53,774 nt of DNA from Paracoccaceae bacterium (GTDB lineage: Bacteria > Pseudomonadota > Alphaproteobacteria > Rhodobacterales > Rhodobacteraceae), in contig JABBAP010000041.1 of assembly GCA_018607905.1 (NCBI GenBank), positions 1 through 53,774 on the forward strand, written 5' to 3'. The position numbers were made by a program, and so were the translations under genes. Below the pieces are notes generated by a model, which saw only the letters and a program-made list of their open reading frames with translations, ran no database searches and was not told the DNA's origin. This document shows positions 44,087 through 52,541 of the stretch, one piece after another. Numbering within the stretch: the stretch's first letter is position 1; each line of letters begins with the position of its first letter.

Positions 44087-45256
44087 ATGCAAAAGCTTCC
44101 AAATTTAACCGCTGCTGAAGCCATACCAGATGCCGCCATGGCTGAGGTCGAGCGAATTCTACAAACAGGCGATCTATTTAGATACAGCTCTGATCAGTCA
44201 CCTGTCACACTGTTAGAAGCTGAATTTGCCCAAGCACTTGGAAGTAAGTTCGCGTTGGCAGTTTCATCTTGTTCGGCAGCGCTATTTCTTTCGCTAAAGG
44301 CGCTACAGCTTCCCCGCGATGCAAAAGTTTTGATTCCTGCATTTACTTTCGCAGCCGTCCCTTCTGCGGTGATACATGCAGATTGCATCCCAATTCTGTG
44401 TGAATGCGGTAGCGATTATCGGATCGATCTGGCTGACTTTGAAAAAAAGATTCCTGAGTGTTCTGCAGTCATCATCAGTCACATGCGCGGACATACTTCC
44501 AATATGGATGCGATCATGGAGTTATGTGACAATGCTGGCATTCCAGTAATCGAAGATGCCGCGCACAGTCTTGGCACGACTTGGACCGGGCGAAACATTG
44601 GTACAATTGGGAAGATCGGGTGCTTCAGCTTTCAGTCATATAAATTGCTAAACGCAGGCGAAGGCGGCATCATGATCACTGATGACGAAGATCTAATAGC
44701 TCAGGCCATTATCATGTCCGGAGCCTATGAGCATAACTGGCAAAAACATCCAGTTCTTCATTCGGCATTTGCAAAGTGGCAAAATCAGCTACCACTGTAC
44801 AACTTGCGCCTAAATACGCTCTCTGCAGCCTTGATTCGACCGCAACTTGACGCCATGCCTGACCGTGTAAAGCTGGGGCGTCGGAACCATGACCATGTTG
44901 CTGCGCACCTTGCCAATTGCGCCTGGATTGCGGTGCCATCCGCATTGCAGCCTGAAAAAAGAGCGCCCGATTCAATTCAGTTTAATTTGCTCAATATGAC
45001 CGACGCGCAGGTTGATGGCTTTGTCGAACAAGCCGCTACGTTGGGCTTGAAAGTACAAGTTTTTGGCCGCTCAACCGATAACGCTAGAGCATTTTGGAAT
45101 TGGAATTTCTTACGCAGCAATCCTGACCAACCCAAAACGCGTGCGATGCTAAACCGCGCTTGTGACGTGCGCCTTCCAACCCGGCTTAGCCTTGATGAAT
45201 GTGATGTGGTCGCAGAAACAATTCTTGATGCAATCGATACAACCATGAAAGCCTGA
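44087..45256 (+). CDS. DegT/DnrJ/EryC1/StrS-family aminotransferase
   Basis: A 389-residue PLP enzyme of the sugar-aminotransferase family. It has FALAVSSCSAALFLSL, FTFAAVPSAVIHADC, VIEDAAHSLG with the PLP-binding Asp, and the lysine in FSFQSYKLLNAGEGG. Members usually make amino sugars for surface polysaccharides or secondary metabolites. No sugar-nucleotide genes are near. Codon choice is more A/T-rich than that of neighbours (for example CTATTTAGATACAGC near 44172), suggesting transfer. It stands alone between a 171-bp and a 114-bp gap. Confidence 0.88.
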   Translation: MQKLPNLTAAEAIPDAAMAEVERILQTGDLFRYSSDQSPVTLLEAEFAQALGSKFALAVSSCSAALFLSLKALQLPRDAKVLIPAFTFAAVPSAVIHADCIPILCECGSDYRIDLADFEKKIPECSAVIISHMRGHTSNMDAIMELCDNAGIPVIEDAAHSLGTTWTGRNIGTIGKIGCFSFQSYKLLNAGEGGIMITDDEDLIAQAIIMSGAYEHNWQKHPVLHSAFAKWQNQLPLYNLRLNTLSAALIRPQLDAMPDRVKLGRRNHDHVAAHLANCAWIAVPSALQPEKRAPDSIQFNLLNMTDAQVDGFVEQAATLGLKVQVFGRSTDNARAFWNWNFLRSNPDQPKTRAMLNRACDVRLPTRLSLDECDVVAETILDAIDTTMKA

Positions 45257-45370
45257 TTGTTTCAAAAATTCCGCAACTTTGGGAAGCTTTTGTTTGCAGG
45301 GCATTCGGAAGCGGAGGTTGATCTACTTGTAGCGCATTCACTTTGTCCGCAAAGCCGCCACTCATTAAAT

Positions 45371-46162
45371 CTACCGCCCAAACGTCGTAGACGCCCACCA
45401 GCTCTCGTAGAAATGTTCACTGCCCTCGGCCATCCGCTCAATTTTCACCGAGTTCAGCATAACCCGCGACCCAGCCGCAAACGGTACAGTCGCCATGCCT
45501 CTGTCATCGGTCTGAACTCGCGTTTGCACCACGCCGTCTGCCTTGGTGAACACGTTGATCGGGTAATTCGGCATCGCTTTGCCCCGCCACAACAATTGCA
45601 CCTTCACAGATGTCGTCCCGTCGTAAGGCGACCCTTGCACGACCACTTCAAACGGCAAACCAACGGCGCGATCAATGCGGCCTTTAAACGGACCGACCTG
45701 CACCAACGCCTTTGCGTTGCGGGTGTATTTCTCGGAAATTCCGATCTCGGGCAATCCATCCGCGCGATGCTGATCCAGAACGAAATCCAACCCCTCGGCC
45801 TTTAGATAGGTCGCCAGCAGATCGGGCCGCGCCTTGGTAAATTTCAACGTATCGGGTTGTGAATGATACGCCAAAACCTGCAATCCCGCCGCTGGTTCCT
45901 TGTCTTGATACGCAGGTCGATCCCCCGCCCGCCCGTCATAGTTTTGCGTTTTTCCACCCGCCGTCACGGTGAACGATTTGAACCGCTGTTTCACAAACGG
46001 GTATTCCGAGCCGCCAAAATCTTGCCCGACGCGCAGCTCAACCGCAACTGGTTGCCCGCTCTCAAGCGTATAGTCTTTGGCTTCCATCCAGAACTCATGC
46101 GCCACCAATGGACCTGCCATTAGAAATGCCATAGACAGTGCAAAACCACCCAACTTAACCAT
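45371..46162 (-). CDS. DUF4198 periplasmic protein (NikM-like)
   Basis: A 263-residue exported protein. The signal peptide MVKLGGFALSMAFLMAGPLVA ends before HEFWMEAKDYTLESG, so the mature N-terminus begins with His, as in DUF4198/NikM-like nickel and cobalt handling proteins. The rest is beta-rich. It is divergent from the hupE-like gene, 16 bp between the starts, which also supports a metal-uptake role. Which metal is carried cannot be told. Confidence 0.84.
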   Translation of the reverse strand: MVKLGGFALSMAFLMAGPLVAHEFWMEAKDYTLESGQPVAVELRVGQDFGGSEYPFVKQRFKSFTVTAGGKTQNYDGRAGDRPAYQDKEPAAGLQVLAYHSQPDTLKFTKARPDLLATYLKAEGLDFVLDQHRADGLPEIGISEKYTRNAKALVQVGPFKGRIDRAVGLPFEVVVQGSPYDGTTSVKVQLLWRGKAMPNYPINVFTKADGVVQTRVQTDDRGMATVPFAAGSRVMLNSVKIERMAEGSEHFYESWWASTTFGR

Positions 46163-46178
46163 AACAGACCCCTTCCAA

Positions 46179-47333
46179 ATGATGCCTTACCACCGATATA
46201 GCGCGATCCGCGTCTTTGCCATCCTTTTCAGTATTTTGACGATGGCGGTCCCCGCGCAATCGCACGAAAACGCGCCTGCAATCATCGACATGAGCGTGGA
46301 CGGCGCGAACCTTGTCATCACCATAGACGTAAACGTGGAATCGCTGATTTCTGGCACCGCAGACGAAGCATTCAGCGGCGAAACCGAAGAGGGCGCAGAG
46401 GAATACCTCCGCCTACGCGACCTGTCCGCTGCCGATCTGTCGACCGCCTATAAATCCTTCGCCAACACCTACCGCGACGGCCTCATGCTCTCGGTTGACG
46501 GCGCAGCTGTCCCGCTCAGCGCCGACACACCAGAAATTCCAGAAACAGGTGATGTCGCAGTCGCCCGCATTTCCACGCTCAGCTTCACCGCAACGCTGCC
46601 CGCCACAACGGGCGAACTAAGATGGACCTATCCAGCCGAATACGGCGACAGCATCCTGCGTTTGTTCGTCCCAAACAGTGAAGAATTCCCGGAACCAACA
46701 CTCGCAGATTTCGTCCCACGCGACACATCCGCCAGCGTCGACCTCGCCAATATCGCGCCGCAATCCCTTGGCACGGTGATCTTGGATTACATCGTCGCAG
46801 GGTTCGACCACATCATCCCCAAAGGCCTCGACCACATCCTGTTTGTGATCGGCCTGTTCCTGCTCTCCGCCTACCTGCGCCCATTGCTGACACAAGTCAC
46901 CATGTTCACGCTCGCCCACACGATCACCCTTGCGCTGGGCGCGCTCGGCTACGTCAAAATCTCGGGCAGCATCGTTGAACCCCTCATCGCGGCCTCGATC
47001 ATTTTTGTCGCGGTCGAAAACCTGTTCACCGAAAAACTCTCCCCGTGGCGGCCCTTCCTCATCTTTGGGTTTGGCCTGCTGCACGGCCTCGGCTTTGCCT
47101 CCGTGCTCGGCGATTTCGGCCTGCCCGCCGCACAGTTCATCCCCGCCCTAATCGCCTTCAACGTGGGTGTAGAAATTGGCCAGCTGAGCGTCATCGCCGT
47201 CTGCTTCTTTGCGGTCGGCTACTGGTTCCGCGACAAGGATTGGTATCACCGCGTCATCGTGATCCCAGCCTCGCTCGCCATCGCGATTATCGCAACCTAC
47301 TGGCTGTTAGAACGCACAGGTTTCATCGGGTAA
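46179..47333 (+). CDS. HupE/UreJ-family membrane protein
   Basis: A 384-residue protein; the start is ATG 46179 or 46182 (MMPYHRYS). A signal peptide ends near VPAQSHENAPA and a periplasmic domain of about 190 residues follows. The C-terminal half has six or so helices with the HupE signature DHIIPKGLDHILFVIGLFLLS, TLAHTITLALGALG and FGLLHGLGFASVLGDFGLP. HupE proteins take up nickel or cobalt for hydrogenase or urease. Neither enzyme is seen in the window. Confidence 0.88.
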   Translation: MMPYHRYSAIRVFAILFSILTMAVPAQSHENAPAIIDMSVDGANLVITIDVNVESLISGTADEAFSGETEEGAEEYLRLRDLSAADLSTAYKSFANTYRDGLMLSVDGAAVPLSADTPEIPETGDVAVARISTLSFTATLPATTGELRWTYPAEYGDSILRLFVPNSEEFPEPTLADFVPRDTSASVDLANIAPQSLGTVILDYIVAGFDHIIPKGLDHILFVIGLFLLSAYLRPLLTQVTMFTLAHTITLALGALGYVKISGSIVEPLIAASIIFVAVENLFTEKLSPWRPFLIFGFGLLHGLGFASVLGDFGLPAAQFIPALIAFNVGVEIGQLSVIAVCFFAVGYWFRDKDWYHRVIVIPASLAIAIIATYWLLERTGFIG

Positions 47334-47340
47334 ATTCTGC

Positions 47341-48498
47341 TTAGTGATCCGAATACGGGTCCAGTGAATCGCGCAAACCATCGCCCAAAAAGTTGAACGC
47401 CAGCACGACAAAAATCACGGGCAGCATCGGGATCGCGGTCCACGGATAAATCTCGATCGACGCCAGGTTCTGCGCGTCGTTCAGCATCACACCCCAACTC
47501 ACGGCAGGGGCCCGCAACCCCAGCCCAAGGAACGACAGCGCCGTTTCCCCAAGGATCATCGCAGGGATCGACAGCATCGCGCTGGCAATCAAATGGCTCG
47601 CAAAATTGGGCAACAAATGCTTGCGAATAACCCGCTCAGGCTTCGCACCCATCATTTCAGCGGCACGCACAAATTCTTCCTCGCGCAGCGCCAAAAACTT
47701 TGATCTCACGGCACGCGCCAGCCCTGGCCAATCCAACAGCCCAAGGATGATCGAGATGATAAAGAACACCGCCACAGGCCCCCAATGGCTCGGCACGGCG
47801 GCCGACAACGCCAACCACAACGGCAACTCAGGAATGGATCGCAACACCTCGATAATGCGGTTCACGGTCCAATCCGTACGCCCGCCGAAATACCCAGCAA
47901 TCCCGCCGATGGTGATGCCCAGAATAAACGACACCGTAATCCCGATCAAACCAACCGTCAGCGACAACTGCGCGCCGTACAGTATGCGGCTAAAAATATC
48001 GCGCCCGAGCCGATCCGCGCCCCACAAAAATACGGTTGCCCCTTCGGGCGCACAGAACAAATGCGTGTCCGACTTGATAAAGCCCATCAATCGGTATTCG
48101 CGACCCTCACAAAAGAACTCCAACTTGGCGGGGTTCGCCGTGTCCTTCACGTAATTCCACTGAAAATTCACCAAATCAGGTTTGGCCGTGATCGGATAAA
48201 CATACGGCCCGATGAACGATCCTTCGTGCCACAGGTTCAGGCTTTGTGGCTGCGCATACAGATGATCTGCGTTGCGTTCATTCGGCGTATACGGCGTAAT
48301 AAATCCCGCAAATGGCAGGCTAAGATAGGCCAGCAACAGGAACACACCCGACCAAAGCCCCAGCTTATGGCGTTTGAATTTCCGCCAAATCAGCAGCCAG
48401 TTTGGGGCATCCAAATCAGGGCGATCCAGCGCCTTGATATCCTCATTCGGATCATAGGGGTCTTGGTCCACATAATGCTGGTTTGAAAGATCGCTCAT
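47341..48498 (-). CDS. Peptide/oligosaccharide-type ABC transporter permease (DppC-like)
   Basis: A 385-residue permease; the start is ATG at 48498-48496 (MSDLSNQHYVDQ). It has an unusually long N-terminus with a large periplasmic loop (about residues 75-165), then the BPD_transp_1 core (GADRLGRDIFSRILYGAQLSL) and the EAA loop LREEEFVRAAEMMGAKPERV. It would pair with the DppB-like permease directly upstream. No binding protein or ATPase gene is next to it. Because of one extra G in a run at 48504-48511 it reads in frame from the upstream permease, making one fused frame from 48852 to 47341. Confidence 0.87.
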   Translation of the reverse strand: MSDLSNQHYVDQDPYDPNEDIKALDRPDLDAPNWLLIWRKFKRHKLGLWSGVFLLLAYLSLPFAGFITPYTPNERNADHLYAQPQSLNLWHEGSFIGPYVYPITAKPDLVNFQWNYVKDTANPAKLEFFCEGREYRLMGFIKSDTHLFCAPEGATVFLWGADRLGRDIFSRILYGAQLSLTVGLIGITVSFILGITIGGIAGYFGGRTDWTVNRIIEVLRSIPELPLWLALSAAVPSHWGPVAVFFIISIILGLLDWPGLARAVRSKFLALREEEFVRAAEMMGAKPERVIRKHLLPNFASHLIASAMLSIPAMILGETALSFLGLGLRAPAVSWGVMLNDAQNLASIEIYPWTAIPMLPVIFVVLAFNFLGDGLRDSLDPYSDH

Positions 48499-48852
48499 TT
48501 GCGCCCCCCCCATCCGAATTCGCGGATCAAGCAGCATCAACAGCACATCCGAAACCATCGTCCCAATCAACGTCAGCCCCGCCACAAACAACAGGATAAA
48601 CCCAGCCAAAAACTGGTCCTGCGATTTCAACGCGGTCAACAACGCAGGCCCAATCGTTTGCAAACCAAGCACAACCGAAACCAGAACCGACCCCGAAATC
48701 AACGCAGGCAACAGGTTGCCGATATCCGCCACAAACGGGTTCAACGCCATGCGGAACGGATATTTAAACGTCCGTTTTATCGGCCCAACACCTTTGGCCC
48801 GCGCCGTATCGACATAGGGTTTTGACAATTCGTCCAGCATGTTGGCACGCAA
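48495..48852 (-). pseudogene. 5'-truncated ABC permease (DppB-like) joined by frameshift to the next gene
   Basis: Only about 117 C-terminal residues of a roughly 330-residue DppB-type permease remain, beginning LRANMLDELSKPYVDTARAKG at the break and including the EAA region and the last two helices. TTG 48852 can only be a nominal start. With seven G instead of eight at 48504-48511 the protein would end RIRMGGRK with a TGA overlapping the ATG of the next permease (ATGA), the normal pattern. The observed eight bases fuse the two genes. Upstream the sequence changes abruptly to another gene on the other strand. Confidence 0.8.
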
Positions 48853-49578
48853 GAAGCCGAAATCAATTCAATCCTGAAAAACGCTGGCATTGAAAACATC
48901 GACACCAACTTTAACGCCTTCATCGTGAAATCTGGCGGCGATACAATGCTGGTGGATGCAGGCCCGCGCGATCTGTTCGGCGAAACCTGCGGATTCCTCG
49001 GTGACGCGTTAGCCGAAGCAGGCATCGCAAACGACGACATCACGCACCTGTATTTCACTCACCTTCACCCCGATCACATCGCGGGCGCCTTAACAAAAGA
49101 CGGCCAAGCGGTTTTTGAAAAGGCCCAGATGATCGTATCCGAAGCCGATCACAAATTCTGGTCATCCGAGGTTTTCACCGACGAAACCTTGATCCAATGG
49201 CAGGGCCTCGCGAAAGCCAGCATCGCCGCTTACGCGGGCCGCACCGAGCAAATCAAAGACGGTGACACGCTGATCAAAGGCATCACCGCACTGAACTTGC
49301 CAGGCCACACACCGGGCCACATGGGGTTCCGCGCCGACGATGGGTCAGACAGCTTTGTGCACGTCGGCGATATCGCCCACGCCCAAACTTTGCAGTTCAC
49401 CAACCCCGAAATCGGCATCGCTTTTGATATCGACATGGACACGGCCCGCGCCACACGCAAACGCACGCTCGACATGATCGCTACCGATGGTATGAAAATG
49501 TCAGGCGGCCACATGCTGCAACCAAACATCGGCACTTTGAAACGTGCTGGCAGTGGCTACACTTTCGTAAAAGGTTAA
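48853..49578 (+). CDS. Metallo-beta-lactamase-fold hydrolase lacking its N-terminus
   Basis: The MBL domain is readable from about 48853 (EAEINSILKNAGIENIDTNF) but has no good start before ATG 48925, which would cut into the first strand. The metal motif is YFTHLHPDHIAGA, with GHTPGHMGF and VHVGDIAHAQ downstream. About 35-50 residues seem to be missing at the front, exactly where the truncated permease begins on the other strand. The protein may be inactive or made from an improvised start. Substrate is unknown. It is followed 5 bp later by an SDR gene. Confidence 0.8.
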   Translation, partial: EAEINSILKNAGIENIDTNFNAFIVKSGGDTMLVDAGPRDLFGETCGFLGDALAEAGIANDDITHLYFTHLHPDHIAGALTKDGQAVFEKAQMIVSEADHKFWSSEVFTDETLIQWQGLAKASIAAYAGRTEQIKDGDTLIKGITALNLPGHTPGHMGFRADDGSDSFVHVGDIAHAQTLQFTNPEIGIAFDIDMDTARATRKRTLDMIATDGMKMSGGHMLQPNIGTLKRAGSGYTFVKG

Positions 49579-49582
49579 AACC

Positions 49583-50335
49583 ATGAAAAATAAATCCGTC
49601 ATCATCACAGGCGCCAGCCGTGGCATAGGCGAGGCCGCCGCACGTAAATTCGCGCAACTCGGTGCCAAAGTCCTGTTATGCGCGCGCTCCTCAGCTGCAA
49701 TCGAAACAATCGCCGCCGAAATAAACGCCGCGGGGGGAACCGCACGCGCGCTGGCAACAGATGTGGCAGATTACGACCAAGTCCAAGCCGCCATCGAGTT
49801 CGCAAAATCCGAATTTGGCAGCGTCGATATCCTGATCAACAACGCAGGCATGCTCGAACCTGTTGAACGCTTAGAACACGCCACCGTTGATGCGTGGGAC
49901 ACCATCATCGACGTAAACGTCAAAGGCGTTTTCTACGGCATCCGCGCCGCCCTCCCGATCATGAAAACCGCAGGCGGTGGCACGATCATCACCATCGGAT
50001 CGGGTGCCGCTACCTCCGCGCTTGAAGGATGGTCGCATTACAACACATCCAAAGCCGCCGTTCACCACCTCAGTGCGTGTTTGCACGGCGAAGAAGGCGA
50101 AAACGGCATCCGCGCTTTGGTTCTGTCACCTGGAACAGTTGCAACGCAAATGCAGCGTATCATCAAGAAATCTGGCGTGAACCCCGTCAGTAATCTGGAG
50201 TGGGAGGACCACCGACACCCCTCCGTAATCGCCGACACCCTCGTTTGGATGTGCACGCCTGACGCGGACGATTTCCTTGGCGATGTTGTGCGCCAAAGCG
50301 ACCCAGAAATCCTTGCACGTTTGGGCCAAAAATGA
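49583..50335 (+). CDS. Short-chain dehydrogenase/reductase
   Basis: A 250-residue classical SDR. It has the cofactor motif TGASRGIGEA, NNAGMLEP, catalytic Ser in GSGAATSALEG, and YNTSKAA with the catalytic Tyr and Lys. It reduces or oxidises an alcohol/carbonyl with NAD(P). It overlaps the next gene by 4 bp (ATGA), so the two likely share a function. The substrate is unknown. Confidence 0.93.
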   Translation: MKNKSVIITGASRGIGEAAARKFAQLGAKVLLCARSSAAIETIAAEINAAGGTARALATDVADYDQVQAAIEFAKSEFGSVDILINNAGMLEPVERLEHATVDAWDTIIDVNVKGVFYGIRAALPIMKTAGGGTIITIGSGAATSALEGWSHYNTSKAAVHHLSACLHGEEGENGIRALVLSPGTVATQMQRIIKKSGVNPVSNLEWEDHRHPSVIADTLVWMCTPDADDFLGDVVRQSDPEILARLGQK

Positions 50336-51042
50336 TCGACGTCAGCAATGCCAACGGCCAATGGCGCGTCACGCTAAACCGCCCCGACAAAGCCAACGCG
50401 TTGTCTCCCGAAATGCTGCGCGCCGTTGCCGATGCCGCCGCCGCTGCCCACGCTGATCGCGAACTGCGCAGCTTTGTCATCACGGGCGCAGGGGATCGTG
50501 TGTTTTGCGCAGGCGCAGATGTTTCTGGCGGCGAAGACATGTTTGAATTCACCCGCGATCAAGTCTGGATAGATGCCTCTCAAAACATTGCCGATCTGCC
50601 CTGCCTAACAATCGCCGCCCTAAACGGAACGCTTGCAGGGGGCGGCTTTGCCCTCGCGCTCGCCTGCGATATGCGCATCGCCACACCACAGGCAAAATTC
50701 TTTTACCCCGTCCTAAAACGCGGCTTCCTTCCACAACCCAATGACGTGAAACGCATGGCGGCCCTGTGTGGCACGGCGCAGGCAAAAATGATCCTGATGG
50801 CAGGTCAAAAACTGGTCGCGGATGACGCCCTTCGCATCGGCCTGATCGACCGCATCGTGGAATTAGCAAATTTCAATGACACCCTCGCCAGCATGACAAC
50901 AGACGCAGCAGCGGCAAAACCCCAAAGCATCGCCGCGATCAAACGGCTGTTTGATGATCTGTCCGAGGAAGCGCTGAATGAGTGTTACGAGGCCGCCTAT
51001 TTCGACGACCCAGCAGCGATCGCGAAAATCACACGGCGTTAA
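50332..51042 (+). CDS. Enoyl-CoA hydratase/isomerase family protein
   Basis: A 236-residue crotonase-fold protein. The oxyanion-hole segments are FCAGADVSGGED and AGGGFALALACDMRIA. It is somewhat short compared with a typical hydratase (about 260). Catalytic Glu residues of a hydratase are not clearly in place, so an isomerase or hydrolase role is possible. It is translationally coupled to the SDR gene and convergent with an Lrp regulator, overlapping by 14 bp. Confidence 0.88.
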   Translation: MIDVSNANGQWRVTLNRPDKANALSPEMLRAVADAAAAAHADRELRSFVITGAGDRVFCAGADVSGGEDMFEFTRDQVWIDASQNIADLPCLTIAALNGTLAGGGFALALACDMRIATPQAKFFYPVLKRGFLPQPNDVKRMAALCGTAQAKMILMAGQKLVADDALRIGLIDRIVELANFNDTLASMTTDAAAAKPQSIAAIKRLFDDLSEEALNECYEAAYFDDPAAIAKITRR

Positions 51043-51493
51043 GCGGCAGCGCGGTGGTTTCCTTCACCTGCTCCATCACGAAACTGGCCGACATATCAGA
51101 CACCTTCACCTTGGCGATGAAGCGTTTGTAAAACGCATCGTAATCCGCCATGTCCGCCACCTGAATGTGCAGCAAATAATCCAGATCGCCCGTCATCCGA
51201 TAGGCCCCCGTGATTTGCGGCATCATCCGCACCGCACTGGCGAATTGATCCATCCAATCCGCATCGTGGCTGTCCGTGCGCACCTGCACAAAAACCGACA
51301 GCTTTAACCCCAGTTTCATCGGATCGAGCAAAACCACGCGGCCCTTGATCCAGCCCTCTTCCTCCATCAACTTTATCCGCCGCCAACAGGCATTACGCGA
51401 CAAGTTCACCTGCTCGCTTAACGCATCAAGCGGTTGGTCAGCGTCTTTTTGCAAGATTTCAAGAATGCGGATATTTATGGGATCAAGTTTCAT
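51029..51493 (-). CDS. Lrp/AsnC-family transcription regulator
   Basis: A 154-residue regulator, starting at ATG 51493 (MKLDPINIRILEILQKDAD). The helix-turn-helix is LDALSEQVNLSRNACWRRIKLMEEEGWI and the RAM effector domain (about 65-145) follows. Such proteins sense amino acids. The targets are not evident. It may act on the adjacent gene pair or on distant genes. Confidence 0.92.
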   Translation of the reverse strand: MKLDPINIRILEILQKDADQPLDALSEQVNLSRNACWRRIKLMEEEGWIKGRVVLLDPMKLGLKLSVFVQVRTDSHDADWMDQFASAVRMMPQITGAYRMTGDLDYLLHIQVADMADYDAFYKRFIAKVKVSDMSASFVMEQVKETTALPLNAV

Positions 51494-51541
51494 ATCCAAT
51501 CGAATAGCGCAGGACACCATCCCAAAACAAGCCCCGTTCGT

Positions 51542-52483
51542 TCATCCTCGTCCGTGGGGCGCATCCCAATCAATCACCGGCCCAGCAGGCACGATCCCCA
51601 GCGGATTGCGCAGCTCGGACGGCGAAAAATATCCCTGTTTGTAAATATCGAAATTCACAGTCTGCGCCACGCCGCGCATCTGGTAAATTTCCCGCGCATA
51701 GCCCCACAGATTTGGATAATCCATCAAACGATGCAGATTGCATTTGAACGCGTAATGATAGGCCACGTCAAACCGCGCCAAGGTCGGAAACATCCGCAAA
51801 TCAGCCTCGCTAAACCGATCCCCACACAGATATCGCGACCCAGCCAAATGCGCCTCGACCTTGTTCATCGTCGCAAACACATCCGCCACGCCCTTATCGT
51901 ATGCCTCTTGTGTCCGCGCAAACCCCGCGCGGTACACACCGTTGTTAAACGTCGAATAAATCAGCTCATTCCATTCATCTATCTGCGGGGCCAAATCATC
52001 AGGATACAAATCCCCGCCAAACGCAGCGTTCAACATCCGCACGATATCCGCGCTTTCATTGTTCACGATCACGCCCGTTTGCTTATCCCACAAAACGGGC
52101 ACTGTGATGCGCCCCGTGTACGCGGGTCGATGCCGCCCATAGACCTCGTGCACCGCCATCACACCCAACAGCGGATCGTCAAACGCGCCATCCGCATCAA
52201 ACACCCAGCCCTGCGCTGTGCGCCGCGGCTTGGCGTAACTCACCGAAATCGCGTCTTCCAGCCCCAACAGCGCCCGCGTTAACAGCGCGCGGTGCGCCCA
52301 CGGGCAATTCCACGCCACAAACAAATGATATCGCCCTGCCTCAGCGGCAAAACCGCTCTGCCCGATCCAATTTCGAATACTTGACGCCTTGCGCTTAAAT
52401 TCGCCGCTCGTTTCGCTGTCTGGGGCAGGGTCTTCTTCGAAATACTGCCCATCAATCATCACACCCATAGTCTTTTGCACCAC
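51542..52483 (-). CDS. Glutathionyl-hydroquinone reductase-like GST
   Basis: A 313-residue Xi-class glutathione transferase. The N-terminal thioredoxin-like domain carries the active site NCPWAHRA (Cys). The region WDKQTGVIVNNESADIVRML binds glutathione. The all-helical C-terminal domain ends FSPSELRNPLGIVPAGP. Enzymes of this class remove glutathione from glutathionyl-hydroquinones. ATG 52483 or 52468 (MGVMIDG) could be the start. Confidence 0.9.
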   Translation of the reverse strand: MVQKTMGVMIDGQYFEEDPAPDSETSGEFKRKASSIRNWIGQSGFAAEAGRYHLFVAWNCPWAHRALLTRALLGLEDAISVSYAKPRRTAQGWVFDADGAFDDPLLGVMAVHEVYGRHRPAYTGRITVPVLWDKQTGVIVNNESADIVRMLNAAFGGDLYPDDLAPQIDEWNELIYSTFNNGVYRAGFARTQEAYDKGVADVFATMNKVEAHLAGSRYLCGDRFSEADLRMFPTLARFDVAYHYAFKCNLHRLMDYPNLWGYAREIYQMRGVAQTVNFDIYKQGYFSPSELRNPLGIVPAGPVIDWDAPHGRG

Positions 52484-52541
52484 TTTCTGTTTAGAAGATC
52501 ACAATGCGCAAATGGGGCGCGCGTCAAGTCTGGTGGGACCG

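Noticed and set aside
47341-48852. Genuine two-domain permease fusion
   Set aside because: The join sits in an eight-G run, and one base fewer gives the standard ATGA overlap; frameshift is simpler.
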